A stretch of DNA of 22,454 nucleotides from CAZBBC01 sp964489835. Its GTDB lineage: Bacteria; Calditrichota; Calditrichia; JAJRVZ01. Position numbers and translations under genes: made by a program. How positions within the stretch are numbered: position 1 is the first letter of the stretch; each line of letters begins with the position of its first letter. Below the pieces are notes generated by a model that did no database searches, had not been told where the DNA came from, and worked only from the letters and a program-made list of their open reading frames with translations. This document shows positions 7,349 through 15,608 of this stretch, piece after piece. The stretch spans positions 1 to 22,454 of the forward strand of contig CAZBBC010000065.1 in the NCBI GenBank assembly GCA_964489835.1, in the 5' to 3' direction.

Positions 7349-9259
7349 CTAACTATGGCACATACCCAACAGCTTGAGCACTATTCCGGCTTGGGTAAAA
7401 TCCGGAATAATCATATGAGCCCCCGCTTTAATAAGACGTGTTCTCTTTTCAGTGTTCAATCCATATCGTCTTATCTCATCACTGGCAACACCTATGGCGA
7501 TTCCACCAACTTTCCGGCACTCACGTAATTCAACAGGGCCATCTCCGAAAGTAACTAACTCCGAACCATGTAAATGATTTTCTTTAATAATCTTATTCAG
7601 TACTATCTTTTTTGAATACTTTTTCACATCACCTATGGCCCCATAAATACCGCCATTAAAAAGGTCAGCATAACCCAGGGCCTTTGCTTCGTTTAATACA
7701 TCTTCTCTATCTGTCCCGCTGGCCAGATAGAGTGTTATACCCATATCCCGAAAGGATTGTATAAATTGAACCGCACCTTTTAACGTATAATCACTGACTT
7801 CCAGCTCCTCTTTTTCATATTTTGCGATTCTTTTATTAACCATTTCCATCAAGGAATCGTTATATATTTTTTTGTAGCCAAAGGTGTCCAGTATCTTGCC
7901 CGGTGGGACTAACCCAAATTCAGATACCATCTCTACCAGCCCTTCCATTTGGACGATGGTCTGAATCCCCGTGGATTTATCAATAAATTCAATGACGCGA
8001 TTGACAACTTTTTGGTAAAGTGTTTCATTTGCCGTCGTATACTGATCCCCAAGAATTGCCTTGATCATAACCGGCTCCATGACCTTTTCCCAACCCTCAC
8101 GCAGAACGCTGATCGTTCCGTCATGATCAAAAACAGCATGCTTAATCTTCCCGGCTTCCCAGGAACTTAAGGGATAACAAAGTTCAATCTCACTATTTTC
8201 AAAATAATCCGCTTGTCGGATATTTGTTGCCAATTCCGGTTGATAGATATAGTCAGGATCTGAAGTAAGATTGATGATTTCCTCACTATTTGCTGTACCG
8301 GTTTGAAAAAGCTTTTGAACCGTCACTCCGGCAGCAAAATTCGCGAATTCAATCGATTCAGTAATCGTAGCGTCTGCGGCAAGGGCGCATGCCAATGCAC
8401 TTAATGCGGTGTCACCGGCACCTACGGGATCCAGTTTTTTTAAAAACTGAAGCCCGGGGGTTTCATGACTGCCTTCTTTATCAAATGCCAGCATTCCCTT
8501 GTTTCCTCGGCTGATAATGACCGGTTTTTTATTTTTCTTATACAATTTCTCCGCGAATTTTAAAACATCAGAATTCCCCAATACAACATCAAGACCGGCG
8601 TCAACACCATTCAGGCGCGCCGCTTCAATTTCATTTGTTTTTAGTATAACATTTTTAAATTTTTCGGATTTGTGCCGTGAATCCAGTAGAAATAATTTTT
8701 CAGGGAATCCGGCAACAATCTGATTAAGTCCCTCAATAAAAGAATCATCCGTAATACTTTCCGGTACTTGTTGATTTAATATAACCACATCCGATTCGGA
8801 GATAACATTTTTAAGATTTTCCAGAATCAGCTGATCTGTCTGAACCGTACGATTATTATATGTTCCAAAATCATAACGGGGCTGTTCTTCACCTTCAAGC
8901 AGACGCTTGCAAAATACATAGGTTGAAAAATCATCTTTCTGTATGATTAGACCGGTTGTGTCAACATCTAATAATTCAAGCTGTTTGGTCATCTCCCTGC
9001 CAAATATATCATTACCAATCACTCCAAAAATTTTAATCGATGCGGGTTTGAGTGCAGCGAGGTTTGCGACAACATTTGAAGCCCCTCCAAGGGAATAACT
9101 TTGCTTTGCAACTGCTTCTGCCTGAAGACCGGTTTCTACAGAAATTTCTGATTTTCGTGGATCCATTATCCAGTAGGCATCTAAACAAAAATCGCCATAT
9201 ACAGCAATCTTTACTGTTTTTATCCTTTCCAAAAGTAACTTAATGCTTTCCGTATTCAT
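7349..9259 (-). CDS. Fused PfkB-family sugar kinase (HldA-like) and HAD phosphatase
   Basis: A 636-residue two-domain protein. Residues 1 to about 330 are a PfkB/ribokinase-type kinase that most resembles the heptose-7-phosphate kinase half of HldE: A-V-Y-G-D-F-C-L-D-A-Y-W at 19-30, S-L-G-G-A-S-N-V-V-A-N-L at 57-68, and the signature D-P-V-G-A-G-D-T with catalytic Asp283. Residues about 370-630 are a HAD-like phosphatase: D-H-D-G-T with D378 and D380, motif II L-Y-L-A-S-G-T, a lysine region K-K-Y-S-K-K, and motif IV T-F-G-D-G-P-V-E. In HldE the second half is instead a nucleotidyltransferase. The fusion could perform consecutive kinase and phosphatase steps as HldA and GmhB do, but the true substrate is unproven. 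It follows the second DapA-like gene by 24 bp. The SD is weak. Confidence 0.87.
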   Translation of the reverse strand: MNTESIKLLLERIKTVKIAVYGDFCLDAYWIMDPRKSEISVETGLQAEAVAKQSYSLGGASNVVANLAALKPASIKIFGVIGNDIFGREMTKQLELLDVDTTGLIIQKDDFSTYVFCKRLLEGEEQPRYDFGTYNNRTVQTDQLILENLKNVISESDVVILNQQVPESITDDSFIEGLNQIVAGFPEKLFLLDSRHKSEKFKNVILKTNEIEAARLNGVDAGLDVVLGNSDVLKFAEKLYKKNKKPVIISRGNKGMLAFDKEGSHETPGLQFLKKLDPVGAGDTALSALACALAADATITESIEFANFAAGVTVQKLFQTGTANSEEIINLTSDPDYIYQPELATNIRQADYFENSEIELCYPLSSWEAGKIKHAVFDHDGTISVLREGWEKVMEPVMIKAILGDQYTTANETLYQKVVNRVIEFIDKSTGIQTIVQMEGLVEMVSEFGLVPPGKILDTFGYKKIYNDSLMEMVNKRIAKYEKEELEVSDYTLKGAVQFIQSFRDMGITLYLASGTDREDVLNEAKALGYADLFNGGIYGAIGDVKKYSKKIVLNKIIKENHLHGSELVTFGDGPVELRECRKVGGIAIGVASDEIRRYGLNTEKRTRLIKAGAHMIIPDFTQAGIVLKLLGMCHS

Positions 9260-9283
9260 ATTTTTTCTATGACTTTCTCTGAA

Positions 9284-10243
9284 TTAAAGTGAGTGTATAT
9301 TAGAGGATTCTTTAGTGAGTATTCCTAACCGCTTATTCCAGGCTTGAGTTTTTGAATACAGTAATTTCAGGGCTTCCATTTCCTCCGAATTAAATGGCTC
9401 CTTCTGAAGACGGGTGGTTGAACTTTCCAAGATGCCATTCAGAACCAAATATTCCTTGGCGGATAACGGATATTTTATATCGATGGTCATTCTTCCCCAG
9501 ACTAAAAATTGCTGCAACTCTTCCGATATTTCCGGCTCCTCTTTCCAGTTGGCACACATCCAGGAATATAGTTCCGGATAAAAATTTGAGTCAATGCCGC
9601 TAAATCCAAAGACTCCAGCTCGCAGACTTTCCAAAAGAGATCCTGTATGAGCATTATACAGACTCAAAATGGTTCCCTTTGTCTTCTTTAGTTTTTCTCT
9701 TATCTGATTTATATCTTCAGATGTATCTTTTGACCAGAAGAATCGACCGGTTGAAGCTGCCCAGGCCATGGTTTCTGCCGGAACAAGGCGCTTGTAGGGA
9801 AACGGACATTCATACATTCCCAGAGGAATATCAGCGGTTTTTTCCAGAAGTTTTTCCACATTATTAACCCACACAGATTCCGGTTCATTTTCTTTCGCAA
9901 AAAGATTGGTGAGAATAATCACAGCCTCCACACCCGTATCATATATTTTTTTTACAAAATCAGATTGGTTATCCGTATTTTCCGGGAAGGTACCGGTTGC
10001 AATGACCGGCACACGACCATCGACACGTTTTAATACATATTCTGAGAGGGCTATTCGCTCCTCGTTATTTAAATCAAACATTTCACTGGATTGACACACT
10101 GCAAAAAATCCACTCGATCCGGCGGCAAGATACCATTCAATTAAACGATCCAAATTTGCCCAGTCGATAGACTGATCAAACTTAAAAGGTGTTAGCATTA
10201 CCGGCCAGTTACCGCCAGCAGCCGTTCTGTTTGTATTGTCCAT
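9284..10243 (-). CDS. DapA/N-acetylneuraminate lyase-family protein, copy 2
   Basis: A 319-residue TIM-barrel protein of the dihydrodipicolinate synthase superfamily, whose members form a Schiff base between a lysine and a 2-keto acid. The Schiff-base Lys172 (F-W-S-K-D-T-S) and active-site Tyr144 (M-Y-E-C-P) are present. The usual G-T-T-G-E motif is replaced by C-Q-S-S-E at 50-54, so the first threonine, part of the catalytic relay in DapA, is Gln here. It is therefore unlikely to be a true DapA. Aldolase, dehydratase or lyase action on a sugar-derived keto acid is the general expectation. It is a close paralogue of the next gene upstream (roughly 70% identical by eye). The SD is GGGAGATAATA, and a 12-bp palindrome lies just upstream. 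Confidence 0.85.
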   Translation of the reverse strand: MDNTNRTAAGGNWPVMLTPFKFDQSIDWANLDRLIEWYLAAGSSGFFAVCQSSEMFDLNNEERIALSEYVLKRVDGRVPVIATGTFPENTDNQSDFVKKIYDTGVEAVIILTNLFAKENEPESVWVNNVEKLLEKTADIPLGMYECPFPYKRLVPAETMAWAASTGRFFWSKDTSEDINQIREKLKKTKGTILSLYNAHTGSLLESLRAGVFGFSGIDSNFYPELYSWMCANWKEEPEISEELQQFLVWGRMTIDIKYPLSAKEYLVLNGILESSTTRLQKEPFNSEEMEALKLLYSKTQAWNKRLGILTKESSNIHSL

Positions 10244-10256
10244 TATTATCTCCCGT

Positions 10257-10268
10257 TAATACGTATTA
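10257..10268. promoter_or_regulatory. 12-bp palindrome TAATACGTATTA before the copy-2 DapA-like gene
   Basis: A perfect palindrome 13 bp upstream of the start codon, directly abutting the SD region. It could be a repressor site or an AT-rich chance palindrome. It has a central CG but does not match the GCAAACGTTTGC sites in the fucI control region. Confidence 0.25.
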
Positions 10269-10349
10269 GGTGTTTTTAAAAATAGCCATAGAGTAAATAT
10301 CTAATATTTATCTCTTTAGCAGCATATGATACTATTTTAATCGATATTT

Positions 10350-11291
10350 TTATTCATTTACAGCAACTATTCCCAACCGCTCCTTCCATGATTTAGTTTT
10401 TTTATAGAGTATCCTCAATCCTTCCATTTCCTTAGGATTTAATGGTTCCTTAGAGACCCGTGTTGTGGAATTTTGTATTATGTTCTTCAGAACCAAATAC
10501 TCCTTAGCGGACAAGGGATATTTAATATCTGCAGTAATTCTTCCCCATATTAAAAATTGCTGTAACTCTTCGGATATTTCCGGTTTTTCTTTCCAGTTGG
10601 CACATATCCAGGTGTACAGTTCCGGATAAAAATTAGAGTCAATACCGCAAAATCCTGAAACACCCGCACGCAGGCTTTCCAAAATAGAACCTGCATAGGC
10701 ATTATAAATATTTAATATGGTTCCCTCAGTACTTTTTAGTTTCTCCCTTATCTGATTAATATCTTCAGACGTATCTTTAGCCCAATAAAATCGTCCGATG
10801 GATGCAGCCCAGGCCATTGTTTCTGCCTGAACAGGGCGTCTGTATGGCATCGGACATTCATATATTGCCAGTGGTATGTCGCTGGTCTTTTCCACTATTT
10901 TTTCTATGTTCTTTATCCATACTGATTCCGGATCGTTTTTCTCCGCAAAAAGATTGGAAAGAATGACCACGGCATCAACACCTGTGTCATATATTTTCTT
11001 TATAAATTCAGAGTGGTTACCCGCATTTTCCGGAAAAGTACCGGTTGCGATAACAGGCACACGACCAGCAGCCTGATTTAATACAAACCCGGCAATGGCA
11101 ATACGTTCTTCATTATTTAACTCAAATATTTCACTTGATCCACATACGGCAAACAATCCGCTGGATCCGGCTTCAAGATACCATTCAATCAGACGATCCA
11201 AAGATTTCCAGTCGATAGATTTATCGGAGTTAAAGGGGGTTAACATTACCGGCCAATTACCACCGGCAGCCATTTTGTTTTTATTATTCAT
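10350..11291 (-). CDS. DapA/N-acetylneuraminate lyase-family protein, copy 1
   Basis: A 313-residue paralogue of the gene downstream, alignable without gaps through residue 172. Schiff-base Lys172 (Y-W-A-K-D-T-S) and Tyr144 (I-Y-E-C-P) are conserved. The motif that is G-T-T-G-E in DapA reads C-G-S-S-E at 50-54. Both copies share an unusual opening (A-A-G-G-N-W-P-V-M-L-T-P-F) and an S-A-K-E-Y-L-V-L segment in the C-terminal helical region. The differences cluster at surface positions and near residue 51 (Gly here, Gln in the other copy), so the copies could differ in substrate. The gap to copy 2 is 106 bp. The SD is poor (AAGATAAGA). Confidence 0.85.
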   Translation of the reverse strand: MNNKNKMAAGGNWPVMLTPFNSDKSIDWKSLDRLIEWYLEAGSSGLFAVCGSSEIFELNNEERIAIAGFVLNQAAGRVPVIATGTFPENAGNHSEFIKKIYDTGVDAVVILSNLFAEKNDPESVWIKNIEKIVEKTSDIPLAIYECPMPYRRPVQAETMAWAASIGRFYWAKDTSEDINQIREKLKSTEGTILNIYNAYAGSILESLRAGVSGFCGIDSNFYPELYTWICANWKEKPEISEELQQFLIWGRITADIKYPLSAKEYLVLKNIIQNSTTRVSKEPLNPKEMEGLRILYKKTKSWKERLGIVAVNE

Positions 11292-11343
11292 TCTTATCTT
11301 TTGTTAAGGCGCAGTCGATTCAATTATTATTCTACCAATTTTT

Positions 11344-11362
11344 AACCCCTTCGGGGTTTTTT
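11344..11362 (+). terminator. AACCCC-TTC-GGGGTT hairpin with T run
   Basis: Stem AACCCC (11344-11349), loop TTC, GGGGTT (11353-11358), with T bases at 11357-11362. The T run follows the hairpin on the plus strand. On the minus strand the hairpin is followed by AAAAATT, which is not a good terminator. No plus-strand gene precedes it, so its role is unclear. Confidence 0.4.
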
Positions 11363-11456
11363 AATGGTGATTGAATAATAGTTAAATCATTCGTAATTCG
11401 TAATTTGAAATTTATATTTACATTGATTTTGGATTTCTTCTCGCGCCAGCCGGCGG

Positions 11457-11497
11457 ATCAGCCTACCCCGTAAAACGGGGTCTACGACGCGGCTGAT
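11457..11497. repeat. Nested hairpin ATCAGCC...GGCTGAT
   Basis: Outer arms ATCAGCC (11457-11463) and GGCTGAT (11491-11497) enclose an inner hairpin ACCCCG (11465-11470), loop TAAAA, CGGGGT (11476-11481). On the plus strand it is followed by TTTTGGGTTTTT. Confidence 0.55.
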
Positions 11498-11560
11498 TTT
11501 GGGTTTTTAATTATTGGTCAGACCATACACAGGCGCAATATGTCGCGCCCATATACGATC

Positions 11561-11580
11561 GGGCATGGCACGCCATGCCC
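11561..11580. repeat. GGGCATGG/CCATGCCC hairpin
   Basis: Eight-base perfect arms at 11561-11568 and 11573-11580 around a CACG loop. A related GGCATGCC palindrome lies at about 11735-11742, next to the kinase stop. Both look like members of a dispersed palindromic family. Confidence 0.55.
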
Positions 11581-11611
11581 CTATATGGAGGAAATCCCAA
11601 ATCCCAAGCAC

Positions 11612-11651
11612 TCCCGATAAAAAATATCATCCTCCGGACGATCTATCGGGA
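11612..11651. repeat. TCCCGATA/TATCGGGA inverted repeat
   Basis: Eight-base perfect arms (11612-11619 and 11644-11651) separated by 24 bases. The arms resemble the compact dyad at 2744-2759. Confidence 0.5.
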
Positions 11652-11748
11652 CTAAATCCTCCAAGATTTAGCAAATCCCAAATAATTCCCAATTCCAAGT
11701 TCCCAATCCCTTATACCCTATACCCATCTGTCATGGCATGCCGTGCCT

Positions 11749-13419
11749 CTACACCACTGTATCCCTTATTTCTTTGAGCTGTTTCATCGTATCCAACATT
11801 CCACGTCCAAAGGCATCATATAATTTTATATATTCAGCATAAATTCTTTTATAAATCTGATGTTTTGCAGCATCGGGTGTAAACACTTTTTCTTTCAGGT
11901 GTGCCATGGACGCGGTTGCCTCTTTAAATGTATTATATCCATCTCTTTCGGCCCCTGCAGCTACGCTTCCCGCAATAGCTGCCCCTAATGCTGCTGCCTG
12001 CGTGGATGCCGCTATTTTTATTGTTCTTCCGGTTACATCAGAGTATATTTGTAAAAGTAATTCATTCTTTTCTGCTAATCCCCCGCTGGCATACAGTTCA
12101 TCAATCGGGATACCTTGTTCTGAATGATTATCAATAATTGCCAATGTACCAAAGGCTGTTGATTCAATCAGCGCACGATAAATTTCTTCAGGACGTGTGC
12201 TTAATGTAAGTCCGATTATAAGCCCGGAGAGATTGGCATCCATTAAAGTTGATCGGTTCCCGTTCCACCAATCCAATGCCAGCAGACCGTTAGAACCCGG
12301 AGGTACATTTGCAGCCAGACCCTCAAAATATGCAAAGATATCTTTTCCAACTAACCTGGCTTGCCTTTCAATATCTGCGTTGACATAATTACGTATAAAC
12401 CACAGGAAAATATCTCCGACAGCGGATTGTCCCGATTCGTATGCTGCAAAACCAGGGGCAATGCCATCTTCCACGATACCAGCCACTCCCCTGGCAGGTA
12501 AATTTTTCTCATTCATGACCAGATGACAGGTACTGGTACCAAGAGCCAGAACCATTTTACCGGCATCGGCAACGGAGGTGCCTAAGACAGCTGCATGGGC
12601 GTCAATAACCGGTACAGCTACTGGCGTACCCGGTATCAGTCCGATTTTTTGCGCCCATTCAGGAGTAAGACCACCTGCTGCTTTTCCCAGCGGTTGGATA
12701 TCTTTGCTCAGTTTTTCATCAACAAACGATTCAAATTGGGGATCGAGTAACTTTAGAAATTCTTTTGAAGGGAAACCCTCACTTTTACTCCACATCCCTT
12801 TATAACCAGCCTGGCAGGCACTGCGGACTTCCTTGCCGCAAAGTTGCCACACCAGCCAATCTCCCGCCTCGATAATACGGTCCGCTCTTTCATAAACATT
12901 TGGTGCTTTACGCAACATACGCAGGGACTTAGGGAACATCCATTCAGATGAAAGTCTGCCGCCATAACGGGCAAGAAATAGTTCCCCCTGTTTTTCGGCC
13001 AGATCATTCATTTCCTCAGCTTCGGGTTGCGCGGCATGGTCCTTCCACAGTTTTACCCAGGCATAAGGCTCCTGTTTAAAATCTTCCAGAATACACAATG
13101 GTGTACCATCGCTTAAGGTGGGCAAGATGGTTGACGCGGTAAAATCGACACCAATACCGATGATTTCTTGCGCCGTTACTCCCCCGTCTTCCATAACGGC
13201 AGGAATAATCTTATCCAAAACCGATAAATAATCATTGGGATCCTGTAGCGCGGTTTCTGGTTCAAGTACCGTTCCATCGGGCAATTGCTTATCCATGACG
13301 CCACCCGGATAGTCGGCTACAGCTGTTGAAATTTCCTCCCCGGTCTTTACATCAACCAATAAAGCACGTGCCGATTCAGTACCATAATCTAATCCTAAGG
13401 CAAATTTTCTTTTAGACAT
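11749..13419 (-). CDS. araB: FGGY carbohydrate kinase, ribulokinase (AraB-type)
   Basis: A 556-residue FGGY kinase with the length and layout of ribulokinase. The ATPase phosphate loop is G-L-D-Y-G-T-E-S-A-R at 9-18, V-D-F-T-A-S is at 91-96, AraB-like V-K-L-W-K-D-H-A-A-Q at 122-131, the catalytic Asp273 is in V-I-D-A-H-A-A-V-L-G, and L-G-T-S-T-C-H lies at 293-299. AraB enzymes phosphorylate 2-ketopentoses, usually L-ribulose, but known enzymes also accept D-ribulose. Its partner here is fucI, 35 bp upstream, rather than an L-arabinose isomerase. The likely substrate is therefore the ketose made by FucI: D-ribulose (from D-arabinose) or L-fuculose. The SD is AGGTGG, 7 bases from the ATG. The gene symbol reflects family, not proven substrate. 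Confidence 0.88.
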   Translation of the reverse strand: MSKRKFALGLDYGTESARALLVDVKTGEEISTAVADYPGGVMDKQLPDGTVLEPETALQDPNDYLSVLDKIIPAVMEDGGVTAQEIIGIGVDFTASTILPTLSDGTPLCILEDFKQEPYAWVKLWKDHAAQPEAEEMNDLAEKQGELFLARYGGRLSSEWMFPKSLRMLRKAPNVYERADRIIEAGDWLVWQLCGKEVRSACQAGYKGMWSKSEGFPSKEFLKLLDPQFESFVDEKLSKDIQPLGKAAGGLTPEWAQKIGLIPGTPVAVPVIDAHAAVLGTSVADAGKMVLALGTSTCHLVMNEKNLPARGVAGIVEDGIAPGFAAYESGQSAVGDIFLWFIRNYVNADIERQARLVGKDIFAYFEGLAANVPPGSNGLLALDWWNGNRSTLMDANLSGLIIGLTLSTRPEEIYRALIESTAFGTLAIIDNHSEQGIPIDELYASGGLAEKNELLLQIYSDVTGRTIKIAASTQAAALGAAIAGSVAAGAERDGYNTFKEATASMAHLKEKVFTPDAAKHQIYKRIYAEYIKLYDAFGRGMLDTMKQLKEIRDTVV

Positions 13420-13454
13420 CTTTTTTCCACCTATTAGATACTAAATGTCTTTAC

Positions 13455-15269
13455 TCAACGATACAGCGGGCCAAAAATAGCGCAGGCCCGGGAATCCGCT
13501 CCTTCACGATCTGTTGTGCCAAAAGCATTCCAGGCTGCTGGACGGAATATTTTCTCTTCCGGAACATTATGCATATACACAGGAATCCGCAATAATGAAG
13601 CCAATGATATCAGATCTGCACCAATATGTCCATAGCTGATGGCACCATGATTTGCACCCCAGTTATTCATCACTGAATAGACATCACGGAAAGCGCCCGC
13701 CCCTGTGACACGTGGGGCAAACCAGGTGGTTGGCCAGGTGGGATTTGTCCTATCATCCAGAGTTTCATGCACTTGTTTCGGAAGATCTACCGTATATCCT
13801 TCAGCTATTTGAAGAGCCGGCCCTAACCCCTTGATGATATTAATACGACTCATGGTAACCGGCATACCTCCCCGGGTTTTAAAACGGGTTGAATAGCCTC
13901 CTCCACGAAAATAACCAAGATCTGAGGTATGCCAACTGGTCGCTTGCAGACACTTTTGAACTTCATCATCCGTGATGTCCCAATACGGTTTCATGACCGG
14001 TTCTCCATCCCGTGATTGCTCACCGGAACCATCCAGAGTCGTCGGACCAGAATTGATCAGGTGGACAAATCCACCGGCCGCCATACCTTCCGGTTTATAG
14101 CCAGTAACACGTTCCACAGCTTCAGGGCTCCAGTACGTTCGGACATCGGAAAAAATCTGTGCTGTATTGGTTAGCAAATACCCAAAAAGCATTGAAACCC
14201 CGTTGAGAGAATCATTTTCTGTCGCCAATATGTATGGTGCTCTTTTTCCGTTCCAGTCAAATGAAGTATTTAGGATTGCTTCCATAAAATCACCATTAGG
14301 AAAATGATCGGTCCATTGACGTTGCCCTTGAAAACCTCCCGCAATCGCGTTATGACCAAGCGCTTCTTCCCCATAGCCTTTTTTTGAGAGCACAGGATTT
14401 CCCACCATCAGATCACGACCAATAAGGGCCATTTTTACAGAAAATTCCCAGTCTTTATTTTTTTTCTCAGCGGAGCTTTGTATTTCCGGAGGATTATAGT
14501 CTTTACCTTCCGGACAATTTTTCTTTACCCAGGAAAGCGCTCGATTAAATTCTTCTTCATCATAAATTTTTTCATCGATACGTCGAATAAATTCTGACAT
14601 ATCTATGGTTTCTACACGCATTCCCAGATAATTTTCAAAAAAATTATGATCGACTATCGAACCGGCAATACCCATCGACACGCCGCCCATGGCCAGATAC
14701 GATTTGCCGCGCATTAAAGCCACAGCCAACCCGGCTTTAACAAAACGTAAAAGTTTTTCCTGGACATCTCCCGGAATAGAGTTATCATCCTTATCCTGCA
14801 CCTCATGACCGTAAATTCCAAAAGCAGGTAATCCTTTCTGATTATGGGCAGCAAGTGTTGCCGCAAGATACACTGCTCCGGGACGTTCAGTGCCGTTAAA
14901 ACCCCAAATCGCTTTAGGGATACCAGGGTCCATATCCATTGTCTCAGAACCATAGCACCAACAGGGTGTAACAGTTAATGAAACACCTACATTTTCGCGC
15001 TTAAATTTTTCAGCGGCTTTTGCCGCCTCAGCAACACCACCGATGCAAGTATCGGCGATAACACATTCAACCGCCTGACCATTTGGATAGCGAATATTCT
15101 CAGATATAAAACTGACGACAGATTTGGCCATATTCATGGTCTGTCCTTCTATCGATTCACGAACACCACCCAAACGTCCATCAATCGTTGGACGAATACC
15201 AATCTTTGGTAAGTTTTCTTTTGAAAAAATTGAGATGGATTTCTGTGCAAAAGAGGGTTTTTCACTCAT
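13455..15269 (-). CDS. fucI: L-fucose (D-arabinose) isomerase
   Basis: A 604-residue cytoplasmic aldose-ketose isomerase that aligns closely with E. coli FucI from P-K-I-G-I-R-P (21-27) to the G-P-L-Y-R end. The metal-binding and catalytic residues are all present: E351 in A-T-E-N-D-S-L-N-G, D375 in F-S-D-V-R-T-Y-W and H541 in G-A-N-H-G, matching E337, D361 and H528 of the E. coli enzyme. W-C-Y-G-S-E-T and A-I-W-G-F-N-G-T-E-R-P-G-A are also intact. FucI converts L-fucose to L-fuculose and D-arabinose to D-ribulose. It has a 20-residue N-terminal extension with no signal character. The SD is GGAG, 8 bases from the ATG. It is the first gene of a two-gene unit with the kinase and lies divergent from the GH2 gene across a region with LacI-type palindromes. 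Confidence 0.96.
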   Translation of the reverse strand: MSEKPSFAQKSISIFSKENLPKIGIRPTIDGRLGGVRESIEGQTMNMAKSVVSFISENIRYPNGQAVECVIADTCIGGVAEAAKAAEKFKRENVGVSLTVTPCWCYGSETMDMDPGIPKAIWGFNGTERPGAVYLAATLAAHNQKGLPAFGIYGHEVQDKDDNSIPGDVQEKLLRFVKAGLAVALMRGKSYLAMGGVSMGIAGSIVDHNFFENYLGMRVETIDMSEFIRRIDEKIYDEEEFNRALSWVKKNCPEGKDYNPPEIQSSAEKKNKDWEFSVKMALIGRDLMVGNPVLSKKGYGEEALGHNAIAGGFQGQRQWTDHFPNGDFMEAILNTSFDWNGKRAPYILATENDSLNGVSMLFGYLLTNTAQIFSDVRTYWSPEAVERVTGYKPEGMAAGGFVHLINSGPTTLDGSGEQSRDGEPVMKPYWDITDDEVQKCLQATSWHTSDLGYFRGGGYSTRFKTRGGMPVTMSRINIIKGLGPALQIAEGYTVDLPKQVHETLDDRTNPTWPTTWFAPRVTGAGAFRDVYSVMNNWGANHGAISYGHIGADLISLASLLRIPVYMHNVPEEKIFRPAAWNAFGTTDREGADSRACAIFGPLYR

Positions 15270-15313
15270 GATCTAACTCCGAAGAATAATATGATTATAT
15301 TGCAGGGATATAG

Positions 15314-15325
15314 GCAATCGTTTGC
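15314..15325. promoter_or_regulatory. LacI-family-type operator, fucI side (GCAATCGTTTGC)
   Basis: It differs by one base from the perfect palindrome at 15597-15608. It lies 45 bp upstream of the fucI start and about 15 bp upstream of a TATAAT-like sequence, where a bound repressor would block transcription. The central CG with GCAAA arms is typical of LacI/GalR/PurR-family sites. Confidence 0.5.
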
Positions 15326-15343
15326 TCAACAATGTCTAATATA

Positions 15344-15355
15344 TCGTTTAAACGA
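15344..15355. promoter_or_regulatory. 12-bp palindrome TCGTTTAAACGA
   Basis: A perfect palindrome 19 bp beyond the fucI-side operator. Its CGTTT arms resemble half of the LacI-type sites but in reversed order. It could be a site for another regulator or part of a multi-site array. Confidence 0.35.
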
Positions 15356-15596
15356 GTGGAAACGTATCTATATCTTAAAAATTGATTTTTTATTAGCTCT
15401 TAGAAATCTTTTAAACAGAAGTTCTGAATAATTTTCCTATCATTCAGCCAAACGATTTCAAGAGACTGTGATATTCGTGATCGTTCCCTGGTTAAATACC
15501 CCTGGGTAACTGGCGTTCTAACGAATAAATCAATAATAATAAATTTTAATCATGATAAAACATTTCGCAGTGTATTCGGTGGGACCAACCAAATGT

Positions 15597-15608
15597 GCAA
15601 ACGTTTGC
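15597..15608. promoter_or_regulatory. LacI-family-type operator, GH2 side (GCAAACGTTTGC)
   Basis: A perfect 12-bp palindrome identical to the core of the PurR box and close to CcpA cre sites. It lies 84 bp upstream of the GH2 start codon. The near-identical site on the other side of the region suggests one LacI-family repressor controlling both directions. No such regulator is encoded in this window. Confidence 0.6.

Larger units (their letters stand above)
11292..11748. other. Repeat-rich intergenic stretch
   Basis: This 457-bp gap holds no credible gene. It contains a terminator-like hairpin (11344-11362), a nested hairpin (11457-11497), a GGGCATGG/CCATGCCC hairpin (11561-11580), a TCCCGATA/TATCGGGA inverted repeat (11612-11651) and a GGCATGCC palindrome (about 11735-11742). 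It also has runs of related short words (AAATCCCAA, TTCCCAATTCC). This density resembles a landing zone for small non-coding repeats. Confidence 0.6.

Noticed and set aside
7313..7528. 71-residue plus-strand frame overlapping the end of the PfkB-HAD gene
   Set aside because: It runs opposite the conserved HAD C-terminus and has no SD. It is a shadow frame.
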